NCBI RefSeq assembly: GCF_026241095.1
Contig: NZ_JAPFGB010000001.1
Coordinates: forward strand, 310,001 to 374,000
Reading direction: 5' to 3'
Length of the DNA: 64,000 nt
Origin: Saccharopolyspora sp. NFXS83
Lineage (GTDB): Bacteria > Actinomycetota > Actinomycetes > Mycobacteriales > Pseudonocardiaceae
Of this stretch, positions 35,286 through 44,143 are shown one piece after another. How positions within the stretch are numbered: the stretch's first letter is position 1; every line of letters starts with the position of its first letter. A program made the translations under genes and the position numbers. The notes below the pieces were generated by a model. That model did no database searches. It was not told the origin of the DNA and worked only from the letters and a program-made list of their open reading frames with translations.

Positions 35286-35383
35286 CAGCCGCGCAAGCTT
35301 CGGAGGTTCGAATCCTCCACCTGGCACACCAGCCACAACAGCCCGGTGACCAGCACTAACTGGGTCGCCGGCCGTTTGCGTTG
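35286..35383 (+). repeat. Third, decayed att-like copy
   Basis: This block matches the att repeat from CAGCCGCG through the T-arm (TTCGGAGGTTCGAATCC) and a damaged version of the terminator hairpin to GCGTTG. It lacks the anticodon loop part. It is followed by the end of a dead integrase, so it was once an attL. Confidence 0.85.
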
Positions 35384-35404
35384 CCCGGCCGCTACCGTCT
35401 CCGC

Positions 35405-35460
35405 ACGGCTGGTTCCGGCCAATCCCTGGCCACGGCCCGAGAGCCGCGCCGACCCGATTT
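35405..35460 (-). pseudogene. Remnant of a second integrase gene (C-terminal tail)
   Basis: On the minus strand these bases read NRVGAALGPWPGIGRN. This is almost the same as the last 16 residues of the intact integrase at 18383 (DRVGAALGPWPGIGQN). The stop codon is lost and nothing upstream continues the similarity. Placement after an att-like copy mirrors the intact element, so this is a scar of an earlier, related AICE. Confidence 0.8.
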
Positions 35461-35524
35461 CCGGCGGCTGGGTGCGTCAAGATCTCGTCATGCGCGTCGG
35501 ACGAGGTCGTGAAAGGGGAGCCGC

Positions 35525-35733
35525 GTGCGTATCGGAGAGCTCGCGAAGCTGACGGAAGCCACGCACGATCGTGGTCGAGGACGCCGACCCGGACCTGCCG
35601 GCACGCCTTGCGCGGGAGCGCGCCCGGATGACGGCCCGCATCGACTGCCTCACCCGGAACCGGGACGCCGTCGACGGCTACATGGACGCAGTGGGCGAAG
35701 CGACAGCAGTGCGAAGCACAACGGCGCCGCATA
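35525..35733 (+). pseudogene. Broken MerR-family regulator
   Basis: A GTG start leads into MRIGELAKLTEATH, the standard MerR N-terminus. The rest of the HTH and dimer helix is then missing. After a deletion and frame change the sequence resumes in another frame as VEDADPDLPARLARERARMTARID, a MerR-type C-terminus. No functional protein can be made. Confidence 0.7.
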
Positions 35734-35881
35734 GGCGCTCACCCCGGAATCGGGCACCTGGGCTGCTCGCGCAGGGCTCTCGCCCCGTTCCTGTTTTCCG
35801 CCGAGCTGCCGAACCGATTCGTTGCCAGGTTCGCGGGGTATGGGTCAAGGTGCCGTGTGATGAGCAGAAGCGAGTGCGTGC

Positions 35882-37168
35882 GTGAATTCCACCCCTGACT
35901 CCGGGCGACTGGCCCGACGGATGGGCACCGTGGACGCCACCGTGATCGGACTCGGTTCGATGCTCGGTGCCGGGGTGTTCGCCGCGTTCGCGCCCGCCGC
36001 CGCAGCAGCGGGAACCGGCCTGTTGCCGGCACTGGGCCTCGCCGGGGTGATCGCCTATTGCAACGCGGCCAGCTCCGCACAGCTGGCCGCGGCGTATCCC
36101 ACCTCAGGCGGCACCTACGTCTACGGCCGCGAACGCCTCGGACACTGGTGGGGGTTCGCCGCCGGGTGGGGATTCGTGATCGGCAAGACCGCCAGCTGCG
36201 CGGCCATGGCACTGACTTTCGCCGCCTACGCCGTCCCCGGCCACGAGCGCCTCGCCGCGGTGGGTGCAGTCGTGGTGCTGGCGGCGGTCAACTACGCCGG
36301 AATCACCCGCACCGCCGCCCTGACCCGCCTGCTGCTGGCCGTGGTCGTGCTCGTCTTGACCGTCGTCACGGTGCTGGCGGCCACCGCCGCCGACCCCGGC
36401 CGACTGGCCACCGCTGCGGGCGGATTCCCACACGGTCTCCTCGGCGTCCTGCAAGCTGCCGGGCTGCTGTTCTTCGCCTTCGCCGGCTACGCCCGCATCG
36501 CCACCCTCGGCGAAGAGGTCCGCGACCCCGCCCGCACCATCCCCCGGGCGATCCTGACCGCCCTCGCGCTGGCCGTGGTGATCTACGCCGCCATCGGCGC
36601 GGTGATGTTGCTGGTGCTCGGTCCGCAGCAGCTGGCCACAGCCACCACTCCGTTGGCCGAGGCCATGACCACGGCCGGATACGGCTCACTGACCGTCGTG
36701 GTCCGCATCGGCGCCGCGGCAGCCAGCCTCGGCGCCTTGCTCGCCTTGATCGCGGGGGTCGGGCGCACCAGCCTGGCCATGGCCCGCCAGCGCGACCTGC
36801 CGGGCTCCCTGGCCGCTGTGCACCCCCGCTACCAGGTCCCGCACCGCGCCGAACTCACCGTCGCCGCCATCGTCATCGCCTTGGTCCTGACCACCGATCT
36901 GCGGGGCGCGATCGGTTTTTCCAGCTTCGGGGTGCTGGTCTACTACGCCATCGCCAACGCCGCCGCTTTTGCCCAACCACCCGAGCACCGCCGGTGGCCC
37001 CGGGCGCTCAACGTCCTCGGCGTGCTCGGCTGCCTGACCCTGGCCGCCACCCTGCCCCCAACCGCCGTTCTGGCAGGACTGGCCGTGTTCGCGATCGGGC
37101 TGCTCGGCCGACTGATCACCCGACGACTCCGAGCTCGCCACACCGCGGAGCAGTCCCCGCAGCAGTAG
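35882..37168 (+). CDS. APC-superfamily amino acid permease
   Basis: This 428-residue transporter has about 12 hydrophobic helices. The first carries the family motif TVIGLGSMLGAGVFAA (unwound GSGIGAG-like segment), and later ones carry AYPTSGGTYVY and FFAFAGYARIATLGEEVRDP. It probably imports an amino acid or amine by proton symport. GTG start at 35882. It lies between the third and fourth att-like copies and may be cargo of an extinct element or an original chromosomal gene; the sequence does not decide. Confidence 0.88.
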   Translation: MNSTPDSGRLARRMGTVDATVIGLGSMLGAGVFAAFAPAAAAAGTGLLPALGLAGVIAYCNAASSAQLAAAYPTSGGTYVYGRERLGHWWGFAAGWGFVIGKTASCAAMALTFAAYAVPGHERLAAVGAVVVLAAVNYAGITRTAALTRLLLAVVVLVLTVVTVLAATAADPGRLATAAGGFPHGLLGVLQAAGLLFFAFAGYARIATLGEEVRDPARTIPRAILTALALAVVIYAAIGAVMLLVLGPQQLATATTPLAEAMTTAGYGSLTVVVRIGAAAASLGALLALIAGVGRTSLAMARQRDLPGSLAAVHPRYQVPHRAELTVAAIVIALVLTTDLRGAIGFSSFGVLVYYAIANAAAFAQPPEHRRWPRALNVLGVLGCLTLAATLPPTAVLAGLAVFAIGLLGRLITRRLRARHTAEQSPQQ

Positions 37169-37668
37169 ACACCCGTGGGAGAGCAGCGATGAGCATCCCG
37201 GCTACCCGGCAGAAAAGGCCAGCGGCACCACCGGCTGCTGTGACGGCGACAGCAGCCGTCCTCGAGAGTGACCGCTATCGGACGATCCCCGTGCATCCGC
37301 CCAGGCCAAGAGATCACTTACAGGACAGGCCGCACCTGCGTAGCGAACTGAACGTGGTCGAGGTGGCAGGGGGCTACCGGCCACAGGGATCGTCGGTAAG
37401 CCGGTTTTGCATTCGGGCGATTCGCGCGCCGCTCAGCTGGGCTACGTAGTGGTGGGGAGCGGTGCGGTTGCACTCGTCGGAGTTCACCCGCGTTCGCCTC
37501 AGCGCGGGGGAGTGCCTCGCCAGCCGAAACGACGGCTGCGGACATCAGTGAACAGGCCCGCTCCGAGCTTGGAAGCGCGAGCCCTGCCGCTTGGCTGGGC
37601 AGCCTTTCGTCGGTCGCATTGACCCGTGCCACGAAGTTTCGGCACTTCGAAGCTTTGCAGGAAGCACC
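37169..37668. other. Relict region before the distal att copy, no gene seen
   Basis: This 500-base stretch has short overlapping frames in several phases, none with family-like sequence. It is probably decayed element DNA. Confidence 0.45.
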
Positions 37669-37777
37669 CTGCAAATCAGCCGCGCAAGCTTCGGAGGTTC
37701 GAACCCTCCACTTGGCGCACCAGCCGAAACGGCCCGGTGACCTGTACGAACAGGGCCACCGGGTCGTTCTGCGTTGT
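37669..37777 (+). repeat. Fourth, distal att-like copy (109 bp, about 90% identical)
   Basis: This block has the full 109-bp length of attL/attR, with 11 mismatches counted by eye and no indels. It starts at the same anticodon-loop base and ends at GCGTTGT. It is the outermost copy and lies next to ordinary chromosomal genes, so it probably marks the right end of the oldest integration. Confidence 0.88.
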
Positions 37778-37876
37778 GCTCTGGCCGGCTCCCGGTGACC
37801 GGATTCCGTGCCGGAGCCGGGCCGTGGAGCTGGGGGCCCGAGCGGGTCTCGGCCCTGGGGCGGGCCGAGACCGGCG

Positions 37877-37902
37877 AGCCGCGCGGGGTTCCTCGCGCGG
37901 CT
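37877..37902 (-). terminator. Terminator of the cyclophilin gene
   Basis: A 9-bp perfect stem (AGCCGCGCG / CGCGCGGCT) with an 8-base loop lies 8 bases past the minus-strand stop. Confidence 0.65.
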
Positions 37903-37910
37903 GTGCGGGA

Positions 37911-38402
37911 TCAGAGGGTGCCGGACTCGGCGATCGTGATCTCGGCCTTGGGGGCGCCGCTCGACGAACCCAGCTTCTCGATCGCCGTCACGACGTCCAT
38001 CCCGTCGACGACCTCGCCGAACACGACGTGCTTGCCGTCCAGCCAGGTGGTGGCGATGGTGGTGATGAAGAACTGCGATCCGTTGGTGTTCTTGCCCGCG
38101 TTGGCCATGGACAGCTGGCCGGGCTTGGTGTGCTTGATGCTGAAGTTCTCGTCGTCGAACTTGCCGCCGTAGATGCTCTTGCCGCCGGTGCCGTTGCCCG
38201 CGGTGAAGTCACCGCCCTGGAGCATGAACTGGGGGATGACGCGGTGGAAGCCGGAGCCCTGGTAGCCGAAGCCGTGCTGGCCGGTCGCCAGTTCGCGGAA
38301 GTTCTGCGCGGTCTTGGGGACGGTGTCGTCGAACAGCTGGAAGGTGATTCGGCCAGCCTGCTCGCCGTTGATCGTGATGTCGAAGTAGACGTTGTTTCCC
38401 AT
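37911..38402 (-). CDS. ppiA: Peptidyl-prolyl cis-trans isomerase (cyclophilin)
   Basis: The 163-residue cytoplasmic cyclophilin has the full active-site set: [20 protein letters not shown], then [20 protein letters not shown] and [12 protein letters not shown]. It helps proline-limited folding. There is no signal peptide. The 399-base gap on its upstream side (38403-38801) contains its promoter and no gene I can support. Confidence 0.96.
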   Translation of the reverse strand: MGNNVYFDITINGEQAGRITFQLFDDTVPKTAQNFRELATGQHGFGYQGSGFHRVIPQFMLQGGDFTAGNGTGGKSIYGGKFDDENFSIKHTKPGQLSMANAGKNTNGSQFFITTIATTWLDGKHVVFGEVVDGMDVVTAIEKLGSSSGAPKAEITIAESGTL

Positions 38403-38801
38403 GGCGCCGATCTTTTCACACGGTGAATTCCGCCCGGCACCAAGTGCGGTTGCTCAAGGGCGCTTTCACTGGTAGGCGTCCCGAGATGTCACCGGTCGCC
38501 GAACAGGGCCTCGCCCGCTGTCGCACCGCCTCGACCTCCGTCTCCGCCGAGCGGTCGGCCGTCTGGCACGGCTCCGCACCGCAGTAGGCAGCGGCGGCTA
38601 GATCCCCGTTCATGCCTTCGCGCACCCCAAGCGTCAAAGGTGGAGGAAATGAGTTCCTCGGTATCGACTAGCGCGCCAGCCCTATTTTGCGGCCGTTATC
38701 GGAGTGCTCGAAATGGTGTTCAGGGGTTTCCGCGATTCGGTGACGACGTGGCGCCGCAGCTATCGGCGGAGGCGGTCGCGGGACGCACCCCGTACGTGGG
38801 C

Positions 38802-39632
38802 TCAGGGGAGGATGCCGAACGCGGCCCAGGTGTTGGCGACGGGTTCGGCGGAGTCCGGGTCGGGTTCGACGTCGGGGCGCCATTCGGTGACGCGGACCGG
38901 GCCGGGGGCGAGGACGTCGTAGCCCGTGAGCAGTGCGGGCGCCTCGGAGATGGGCCGGGGGATGACCGGCGTGGAGGTGCGCTGGTAGATGGCCAGGCCG
39001 CGGTCGACGGTGGCGGGGGCGAGGTTCTCGGTCGTGGTGTGCGACAGCGCGAGCACGCTCCCGGAAACGCAGGCGTCGCGGTAGGTCGCGAGCACCGCCG
39101 CCGGGTCCTGTTCGTCGCGCACGAAGTGCAGCACGCTGATCGCGAGCACGGCGATGGGCCGGGTGAAGTCCAGCAGTTCGGTCACACCTGGCGCCGTGAG
39201 CACCGTCCGCGGGGAGGTCAGGTCGGCTTGGGTGACCGAGACCCGCGACTCGTCGCGCAGCAGGCGGCGGGCGTGGGCGACGGCGATCGGTTCGCGGTCC
39301 ACGTAGGCGATCCGCGCCGTCGGGTCGATCTGGTGCGCGATCTCGTGCACGTTGCCCACGGTGGGGACTCCGGAGCCGAGGTCGAGGAACTGGTTCACGC
39401 CGAGGTCCAGGCACAGCCGCACCGCGCGGCCGAGGAACGCCCGGTTCGCGCGCGCCGTGGTGGCCACGCTGGGCAGCGTCGCGATCTGCTCCTCCGCGGC
39501 GGCGCGGTCCACGGCGAAGTTCGCCGAACCGCCCAGGTAGTAGTCGTACATCCGGGCCGCGTTGGGGCCGCTCGTGTCCGGATCGCCGGTGAGGCCGGCC
39601 AGGTCCAGGTGCGATTGCCGTTCCGGACTCAC
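38802..39632 (-). CDS. SAM-dependent methyltransferase, DUF574-type (Methyltransf_19)
   Basis: The 276-residue protein has the family start PNAARMYDYYLGGSANFAVDR and the SAM-binding motif QFLDLGSGVPTVGNVHE. ARIAYVDREPIAVAHAR and AISVLHFVRD follow. These proteins are abundant in actinomycetes; their substrates are unknown. GTG start after GAGGAGG. It is divergent from the truncated peptidase. Confidence 0.92.
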   Translation of the reverse strand: MSPERQSHLDLAGLTGDPDTSGPNAARMYDYYLGGSANFAVDRAAAEEQIATLPSVATTARANRAFLGRAVRLCLDLGVNQFLDLGSGVPTVGNVHEIAHQIDPTARIAYVDREPIAVAHARRLLRDESRVSVTQADLTSPRTVLTAPGVTELLDFTRPIAVLAISVLHFVRDEQDPAAVLATYRDACVSGSVLALSHTTTENLAPATVDRGLAIYQRTSTPVIPRPISEAPALLTGYDVLAPGPVRVTEWRPDVEPDPDSAEPVANTWAAFGILP

Positions 39633-39741
39633 CGGAACCTCCTCATCTCAGACGTCGAGCACTGGAAGTATGAGGGGTGCGGGGCTGCGAACGACAGTGC
39701 GAATTCCGCCCTGATCGGCCGCTGCCGCGATTCGGACGCGG

Positions 39742-40314
39742 CGGAACCCGGAACGCGTCACCGAACTGGTGCTGTTCAGCGTCTGCACGACGACCCACCG
39801 CGAAGTCGAATGGATCACGCAGGACATGGCGTGCGTGTTCCCGGAGCAGTGGGACCGCTTCCACGCCGGAGTTCCCGAAGCGGAACGGGACGGACGGCTC
39901 GTCGACGCCTACGACCGGCTGCTGCACGCCCCGGACCCGGAGGTGCGGGTGCGTGCCGCGCGGGACTGGTGCCGGTGGGAAGAGGCGCACGTCGAGGTGG
40001 GGCACGCGCGCCCGGATCCCCGCTACGACGACCCGGACTTCCGGATGACGTTCGCGCGGCTGGTCACGCACTACTGGCGGCACGGCGCGTGGTTCGCGGA
40101 CGTCGAGCTGCTGCGGGGCGCGGAGCGGCTCGCCGGGATCCCGGGGGCGCTGGTGCACGGGAGGCGGGACGTCAGCAGTCCCCCCGACATCGCCTGGCGG
40201 TTGGCGCGGGCCTGGCCGGATGCGCAGCTGCGGCTCATCGACGACGCCGGGCACGGTGGTGGTGCGGTGGCGGCGGAGCTGGTCGCGGTCACCGACCGCT
40301 TCGCCGCCGGGTGA
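39742..40314 (+). pseudogene. Proline iminopeptidase, N-terminal third missing
   Basis: From RNPERVTELVLFSVCTTTHR onward the frame matches the C-terminal 190 residues of prolyl aminopeptidase. The catalytic Asp (in VHGRRDVSS) and His (in DDAGHG) are present. The first 130 or so residues, including the nucleophilic Ser elbow, are absent; the sequence before 39742 is unrelated. A GTG at 39769 could start a fragment, but it would be inactive as an enzyme. Confidence 0.82.
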
Positions 40315-40326
40315 GCGGCCGTGTGA

Positions 40327-40617
40327 TCAACCGCGGTGGATCAGCTCGTCGGCCTGGGCGAGTCCGTCCCGCACCGCGGTCCGCTCGGCTTCCGGGAGTC
40401 CGTCGACGAACCCGGGGCCGGCTGCTTTCACCAGCACCATCAGCTTCTTCGCGATCCCGCGGGCCTGGGTGATCCGGATCCGCGAAGCCTCCAGCGCCGT
40501 CCGCGAGTCGGTGATCAGCCGCCGGTAGCGGTGGTTGAGCTCGGCCCGCGCATCGACGACGTCCAACGCGACCGCCAAGCGGGACAGCTCGGCCGTGGGC
40601 ACCTGCTCATCCGACAC
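40327..40617 (-). CDS. Small helical hypothetical protein
   Basis: The 96-residue product is Arg/Ala/Leu-rich and predicted helical throughout (VDARAELNHRYRRLITDSRT...). No family is recognised. GTG at 40617 is assumed because upstream codons look non-coding. It is divergent from the ECF sigma gene at a spacing of about 130 bases. Confidence 0.5.
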   Translation of the reverse strand: MSDEQVPTAELSRLAVALDVVDARAELNHRYRRLITDSRTALEASRIRITQARGIAKKLMVLVKAAGPGFVDGLPEAERTAVRDGLAQADELIHRG

Positions 40618-40721
40618 GTGCGGCAGCTTACGAGCCCGTTCGGATCGAGTCGCGCGTCCGGTGCGTGCGGGCTCCGACGCGACGTCACCCGAACGAATCA
40701 GGACCGAGGGCGTCGGAGCAG

Positions 40722-40747
40722 CACCCTCCCGAACGACTATGAGGGTG
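40722..40747 (+). promoter_or_regulatory. Inverted repeat overlapping the sigma-factor start
   Basis: CACCCTC at 40722-40728 faces GAGGGTG at 40741-40747, with a 12-base spacer. The right arm covers the first base of the GTG start. It could be an operator or a hairpin hiding the start. Confidence 0.4.
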
Positions 40748-41292
40748 TGAGGCGACCGCAGGTGCAACCGGATCCCGCGGCAGCGCTGCTCGGTCTGTAC
40801 GACGAGGCGCTGCCGCAGGTGTACGGCTACCTGCTCGGCCGAACCGGGGACCACGCGTTGAGCGAAGACCTGGCCGCCGACACGTTCCTGGCGGCGGTGA
40901 AGGCCGCCAGGGAACGTCCGGGGCAGGCTCCGAGCGTGGCGTGGCTGGTCGGGATCGCCCGGCACAAGCTCGCCGATCATTGGCGGGCGGTCGGGCGGGA
41001 ACGGCTCGGGCTCGAACGGCTCGGGCAGGAGGAACCACAGGTCGAGGACCCGTGGGACGTCCGGCTGGACGCGTTGTGGGCACGGGAGGTGCTGGGCAGG
41101 CTCGGACCGCACCACCGGGCGGCGCTGACGTTGCGCTACCTCGACGGACTCCCGGTTCCGGAGGTCGCCGAACACCTGGGCCGGACCGTGCACGCCACCG
41201 AAGCGCTGCTGGTCCGGGCCAGAGCGGCATTCCGCCGCGACTACGAGACCGCCGGCGACGCGCAGGGCACCAGGGGAGGGCGAGAGCGATGA
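40747..41292 (+). CDS. ECF-type RNA polymerase sigma factor
   Basis: The 181-residue protein has sigma region 2 (LYDEALPQVYGYLLGRTGDH...SEDLAADTFLAAVKA, then WLVGIARHKLADHWR) and region 4 (LGPHHRAALTLRYLDGLPVPEVAEHLGRTVHATEALLVRAR). It lacks region 3. GTG at 40747 is used. Its stop overlaps the ATG of the VOC-domain gene, so the pair is translated together. No separate anti-sigma gene is seen. Confidence 0.9.
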   Translation: MRRPQVQPDPAAALLGLYDEALPQVYGYLLGRTGDHALSEDLAADTFLAAVKAARERPGQAPSVAWLVGIARHKLADHWRAVGRERLGLERLGQEEPQVEDPWDVRLDALWAREVLGRLGPHHRAALTLRYLDGLPVPEVAEHLGRTVHATEALLVRARAAFRRDYETAGDAQGTRGGRER

Positions 41293-42212
41293 CCGATCCC
41301 TTCGACGCTCTTCGCGAGCCGATCGTGCCCGCCGAACCGTCGCCGCGGTTCACCGAGCGGCTGCGCGAGCAGCTGGAACGGGCACTGCTCGACGACCCGG
41401 GAGCAACCATGACCAGCACCGAATCCACCCGGCACGCCGACGTCACCGAGGGAGTCGGGGCGACGCTGACCCCGTACCTCGCCGTGCCCGGCGCGCGGCA
41501 CGCCATCGATTGGTACGGCGAAGTGTTCGGAGCTCGGCTGCGGGCCGAGCCGTACGTGATGGACGACGGCAGGCTCGGCCACGTCGAACTGGACCTCGGC
41601 GGCACCGTGCTCTTCCTCGCCGACGAGTTCCCGGAGATCGACATGGTCGGCCCGGCGAACCGGGGTGGGCCGAGCGTCAACCTCCACCTCGCAGTGCCCG
41701 ATGTGGACGCCGTCGTGCTGCGCGCGCGAGAACACGGTGCGACGGCGGTCGGAGACATCGAAGACCACCCGTACGGCAGGTCCGGACGGTTCCAAGACCC
41801 GTTCGGCCACCGCTGGCAGATCATGACGCCGCCGGAGCAGGCCGCGGCGGATCGGACGGCGCCCGCACCGGAATTTCCCCGGGAATCGCGGCCCGGCGAC
41901 ATCGACTACATCACCATCACCACACCGGATTCGGCGCTGGCGAAGGAGTTCTACGGCGCCGTGCTCGGTTGGCGGTTCGCGGCGGGCGGCGTCGAGGATG
42001 GCTGGCAGATCGAGGACGTGCGGCCCATGGCCGGGTTGCACGGCGGACAGCCCCACGACGTGCACTTGTGCTTCCGGACCGACGATCTCGACGCCGCTCT
42101 CGACCGGGTGCGGGAACACGGTGGCGAAGCGGGCGAACCGCAGGACATGCCGTACGGGCGCCTCGCCACGTGCGCGGACGACCAGGGCCACCGCTTCTAC
42201 TTGGTGGGGTGA
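41289..42212 (+). CDS. Two-domain VOC (glyoxalase-fold) protein coupled to the sigma factor
   Basis: This 307-residue protein begins with a 45-residue segment (FDALREPIVPAEPSPRFTERLRE) that is common in ECF-associated proteins. Two vicinal-oxygen-chelate domains follow, the first starting LTPYLAVPGARHAIDWYGEV with DPFGHRWQI and the second starting IDYITITTPDSALAKEFYG. Such proteins may sense or process a metabolite for the sigma factor. The start overlaps the sigma stop (ATGA). Confidence 0.87.
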   Translation: MTDPFDALREPIVPAEPSPRFTERLREQLERALLDDPGATMTSTESTRHADVTEGVGATLTPYLAVPGARHAIDWYGEVFGARLRAEPYVMDDGRLGHVELDLGGTVLFLADEFPEIDMVGPANRGGPSVNLHLAVPDVDAVVLRAREHGATAVGDIEDHPYGRSGRFQDPFGHRWQIMTPPEQAAADRTAPAPEFPRESRPGDIDYITITTPDSALAKEFYGAVLGWRFAAGGVEDGWQIEDVRPMAGLHGGQPHDVHLCFRTDDLDAALDRVREHGGEAGEPQDMPYGRLATCADDQGHRFYLVG

Positions 42213-42302
42213 GGTGGGTTTGTCGCCGCTGGTGGTGGTTGGGGGCCCCGGGGGTCGCGAACGGGTGGATTTCGTAGGCCGATCGCGTAGCGCCCGGTCC
42301 GG

Positions 42303-42734
42303 CTAATCGTGAGAGTGATCACCGCCGGCGCTCCAGCCGCTCCAGCGCCGGACCCGCACGACGATGAGCGTCAGGTGCGGGCGCCGCTGTCGGTACTGCT
42401 CGTACTTCGCGGCGAGCGCCTCGACCCACTCCGGGTGCGATGCGGCCGGGGCGAGCTCTGCGATGCCGTCCGCGCGCGCCCACCACAACTGCTCCCAGTC
42501 CTCGGAGTAGTCGTCGGTCAGCAATGTGACCTGCGGGTTCTGCTCGATGTTGCGGAGTCGGCGCAAAGCCGTGGTCGACTTCGGCTTGTGGTCGACGGCG
42601 GTCACCACCACGTCCCCGTCGACCGCGAACGTCACCGGGACGAGGTGCGGCCGAGCACCCGGATCGGCCGTCGCCAACCGGGCCACTCGCGCCGCGCTGA
42701 ACCAGTAGCGTGCCTGCTCATGGCTGATGCGCAT
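42303..42734 (-). CDS. PPOX-class F420-dependent oxidoreductase (TIGR03668-like)
   Basis: This 143-residue split-barrel flavin/F420 protein includes RISHEQARYWFSAARVARLAT at the N-terminus and HLVPVTFAVDGDVVVTAVDH, with KSTTALRRLRNI following. It also has QVTLLTDDYSEDWEQLWWARADG. This matches the TIGR03668 group. ATG at 42734 is chosen because longer versions would overlap the divergent hydrolase gene. Confidence 0.85.
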   Translation of the reverse strand: MRISHEQARYWFSAARVARLATADPGARPHLVPVTFAVDGDVVVTAVDHKPKSTTALRRLRNIEQNPQVTLLTDDYSEDWEQLWWARADGIAELAPAASHPEWVEALAAKYEQYRQRRPHLTLIVVRVRRWSGWSAGGDHSHD

Positions 42735-42762
42735 CAGGTTGGCCACTCCGTATTTTCGAGGT

Positions 42763-43803
42763 GTGCGAGCAGTTTCCGAACCAGGATCCGACATCGTCGT
42801 CGGTCCCACCTACGCGGAGCACCGGCATTGGCTCCGCTACCAGGAGTACTTCCCGAGCGGACTCAGCTTCGACGGCGATCTGGATCGCGGTCCGGACGGG
42901 GAGCCCGCCGCGTTGCCGACGGGTGATGGCCTGCCGGTGGAGAGCTGGTGGTCCTGGCGCGGCAGACGGGTGCACCTGGACCGGTTCCCGCGCCCGAACG
43001 CCCCGGCGAAGCTCATCGCGCTGCACGGCATCGGTGGCTACGGCCGGATGCTGATGCCGTACGGCAGGCTGCCCGCGCTCGCCGATCTGGAGTTCCTCGC
43101 GCCCGACCTGCCCGGTTTCGGGCTCACCGCCAGCGGTCTGCGGCAGGTGACCTACGACGGGTGGCTGCGTTGTGTGACGGACCTCGTCGCTGCGGAGCGG
43201 CGAACGGATGAGCGCCCCATCGTCCTGATGGGGGTGGGGTCCGCTGGGCGGCTGGCCTACGACGTCGCCGCACGCGCAGGCACCGACGGCTCGGTCGCGG
43301 GAGTCGTGGCGACCGGGCTCGCGGATGCGCGCCGGGAAGACGTGCGTCGCATGCTGGCGACCACCCCGGAACTGGGCCGGTGGGCCGGGCTGCTCGGGCT
43401 GCTGCCGGGCTCGGTTCCGCTGCCGCTGCCACCGGCGTGGGCGCCGGTGCGGTGGCTGGTGAACATCGCCGCGATGTCGAACCACGCCCAGTTCGCGCAC
43501 GCGATCTGGGCGGACCCGCTGGGCGGCGGGAACTGGATGTCGCTGGGATTCCTGCGCAGCTTCCTGGTCTCCGCCCCGGCGGTGGAACCGGAGGACTACG
43601 CGGGACCACCGGTCCTGCTGGCGCACCCGGCGGAAGACCGCTGGACGCCTCCGCGGCTGTCCCGCGAGTTCTTCGACCGGCTCGGTGCGGCCGGTCGGTT
43701 CGCCTCGTTGCACGGGGCCGGGCACCTGCCGACGGAGGAGTCGGGGCTGGCCGATCTGGATCGTGCCTTGCGTGATTACGTAGACGAACTAGGTTTGGCG
43801 TGA
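42763..43803 (+). CDS. Alpha/beta hydrolase
   Basis: This 346-residue hydrolase-fold protein has the oxyanion segment LIALHGIGGYGRML and the nucleophile elbow VLMGVGSAGRLAYD. That elbow is a variant of GxSxG, with Val at the first Gly position. Asp in AHPAEDRWTPP and His in LHGAGHLPTEE follow. Substrate unknown. The GTG at 42763 is favoured, and an upstream start at 42727 would overlap the divergent gene. Confidence 0.83.
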   Translation: MRAVSEPGSDIVVGPTYAEHRHWLRYQEYFPSGLSFDGDLDRGPDGEPAALPTGDGLPVESWWSWRGRRVHLDRFPRPNAPAKLIALHGIGGYGRMLMPYGRLPALADLEFLAPDLPGFGLTASGLRQVTYDGWLRCVTDLVAAERRTDERPIVLMGVGSAGRLAYDVAARAGTDGSVAGVVATGLADARREDVRRMLATTPELGRWAGLLGLLPGSVPLPLPPAWAPVRWLVNIAAMSNHAQFAHAIWADPLGGGNWMSLGFLRSFLVSAPAVEPEDYAGPPVLLAHPAEDRWTPPRLSREFFDRLGAAGRFASLHGAGHLPTEESGLADLDRALRDYVDELGLA

Positions 43804-44143
43804 GCCGTTGCTCCAATTGACGGAACTGCGGTCACTGATCGTGTTTCCTGGATACTCTCCGCATGGTCACTGATCGGTTGCTGCGGCCTTTTTCACATCG
43901 CGCGGCGCGGGTTCCCGGCGACAACTCGCCACTCGACCCGCCAGGATGGGCCGGGTCGAAGGCGCTGGTCAGTTCGATATCCGTGCAGGTGACCAGATCG
44001 CCCATCGCACAACGCGCCCCAGGAAAAAAGATCTTGACGGCGTTCGGCGGGCAACTCGGCCCTGGCCAATCGTGCCCGTCGTGAGTCACGATCGGCTCGG
44101 CAATCCGGTGCGACATTCGTGTCGCCGGACAGGAGGAGGGTGG
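43804..44143. other. Spacer before the EAL-domain gene, no gene seen
   Basis: This 340-base gap contains a 73-codon frame (43863-44084), but it has no ribosome site or family-like sequence. The segment presumably contains the promoter for the membrane phosphodiesterase gene. Confidence 0.4.

Noticed and set aside
38416-38637. 73-codon minus-strand frame upstream of ppiA
   Set aside because: No recognisable sequence and it overlaps the expected ppiA promoter.
43863-44084. 73-codon plus-strand frame before the EAL gene
   Set aside because: No ribosome site, no family pattern and composition like spacer DNA.
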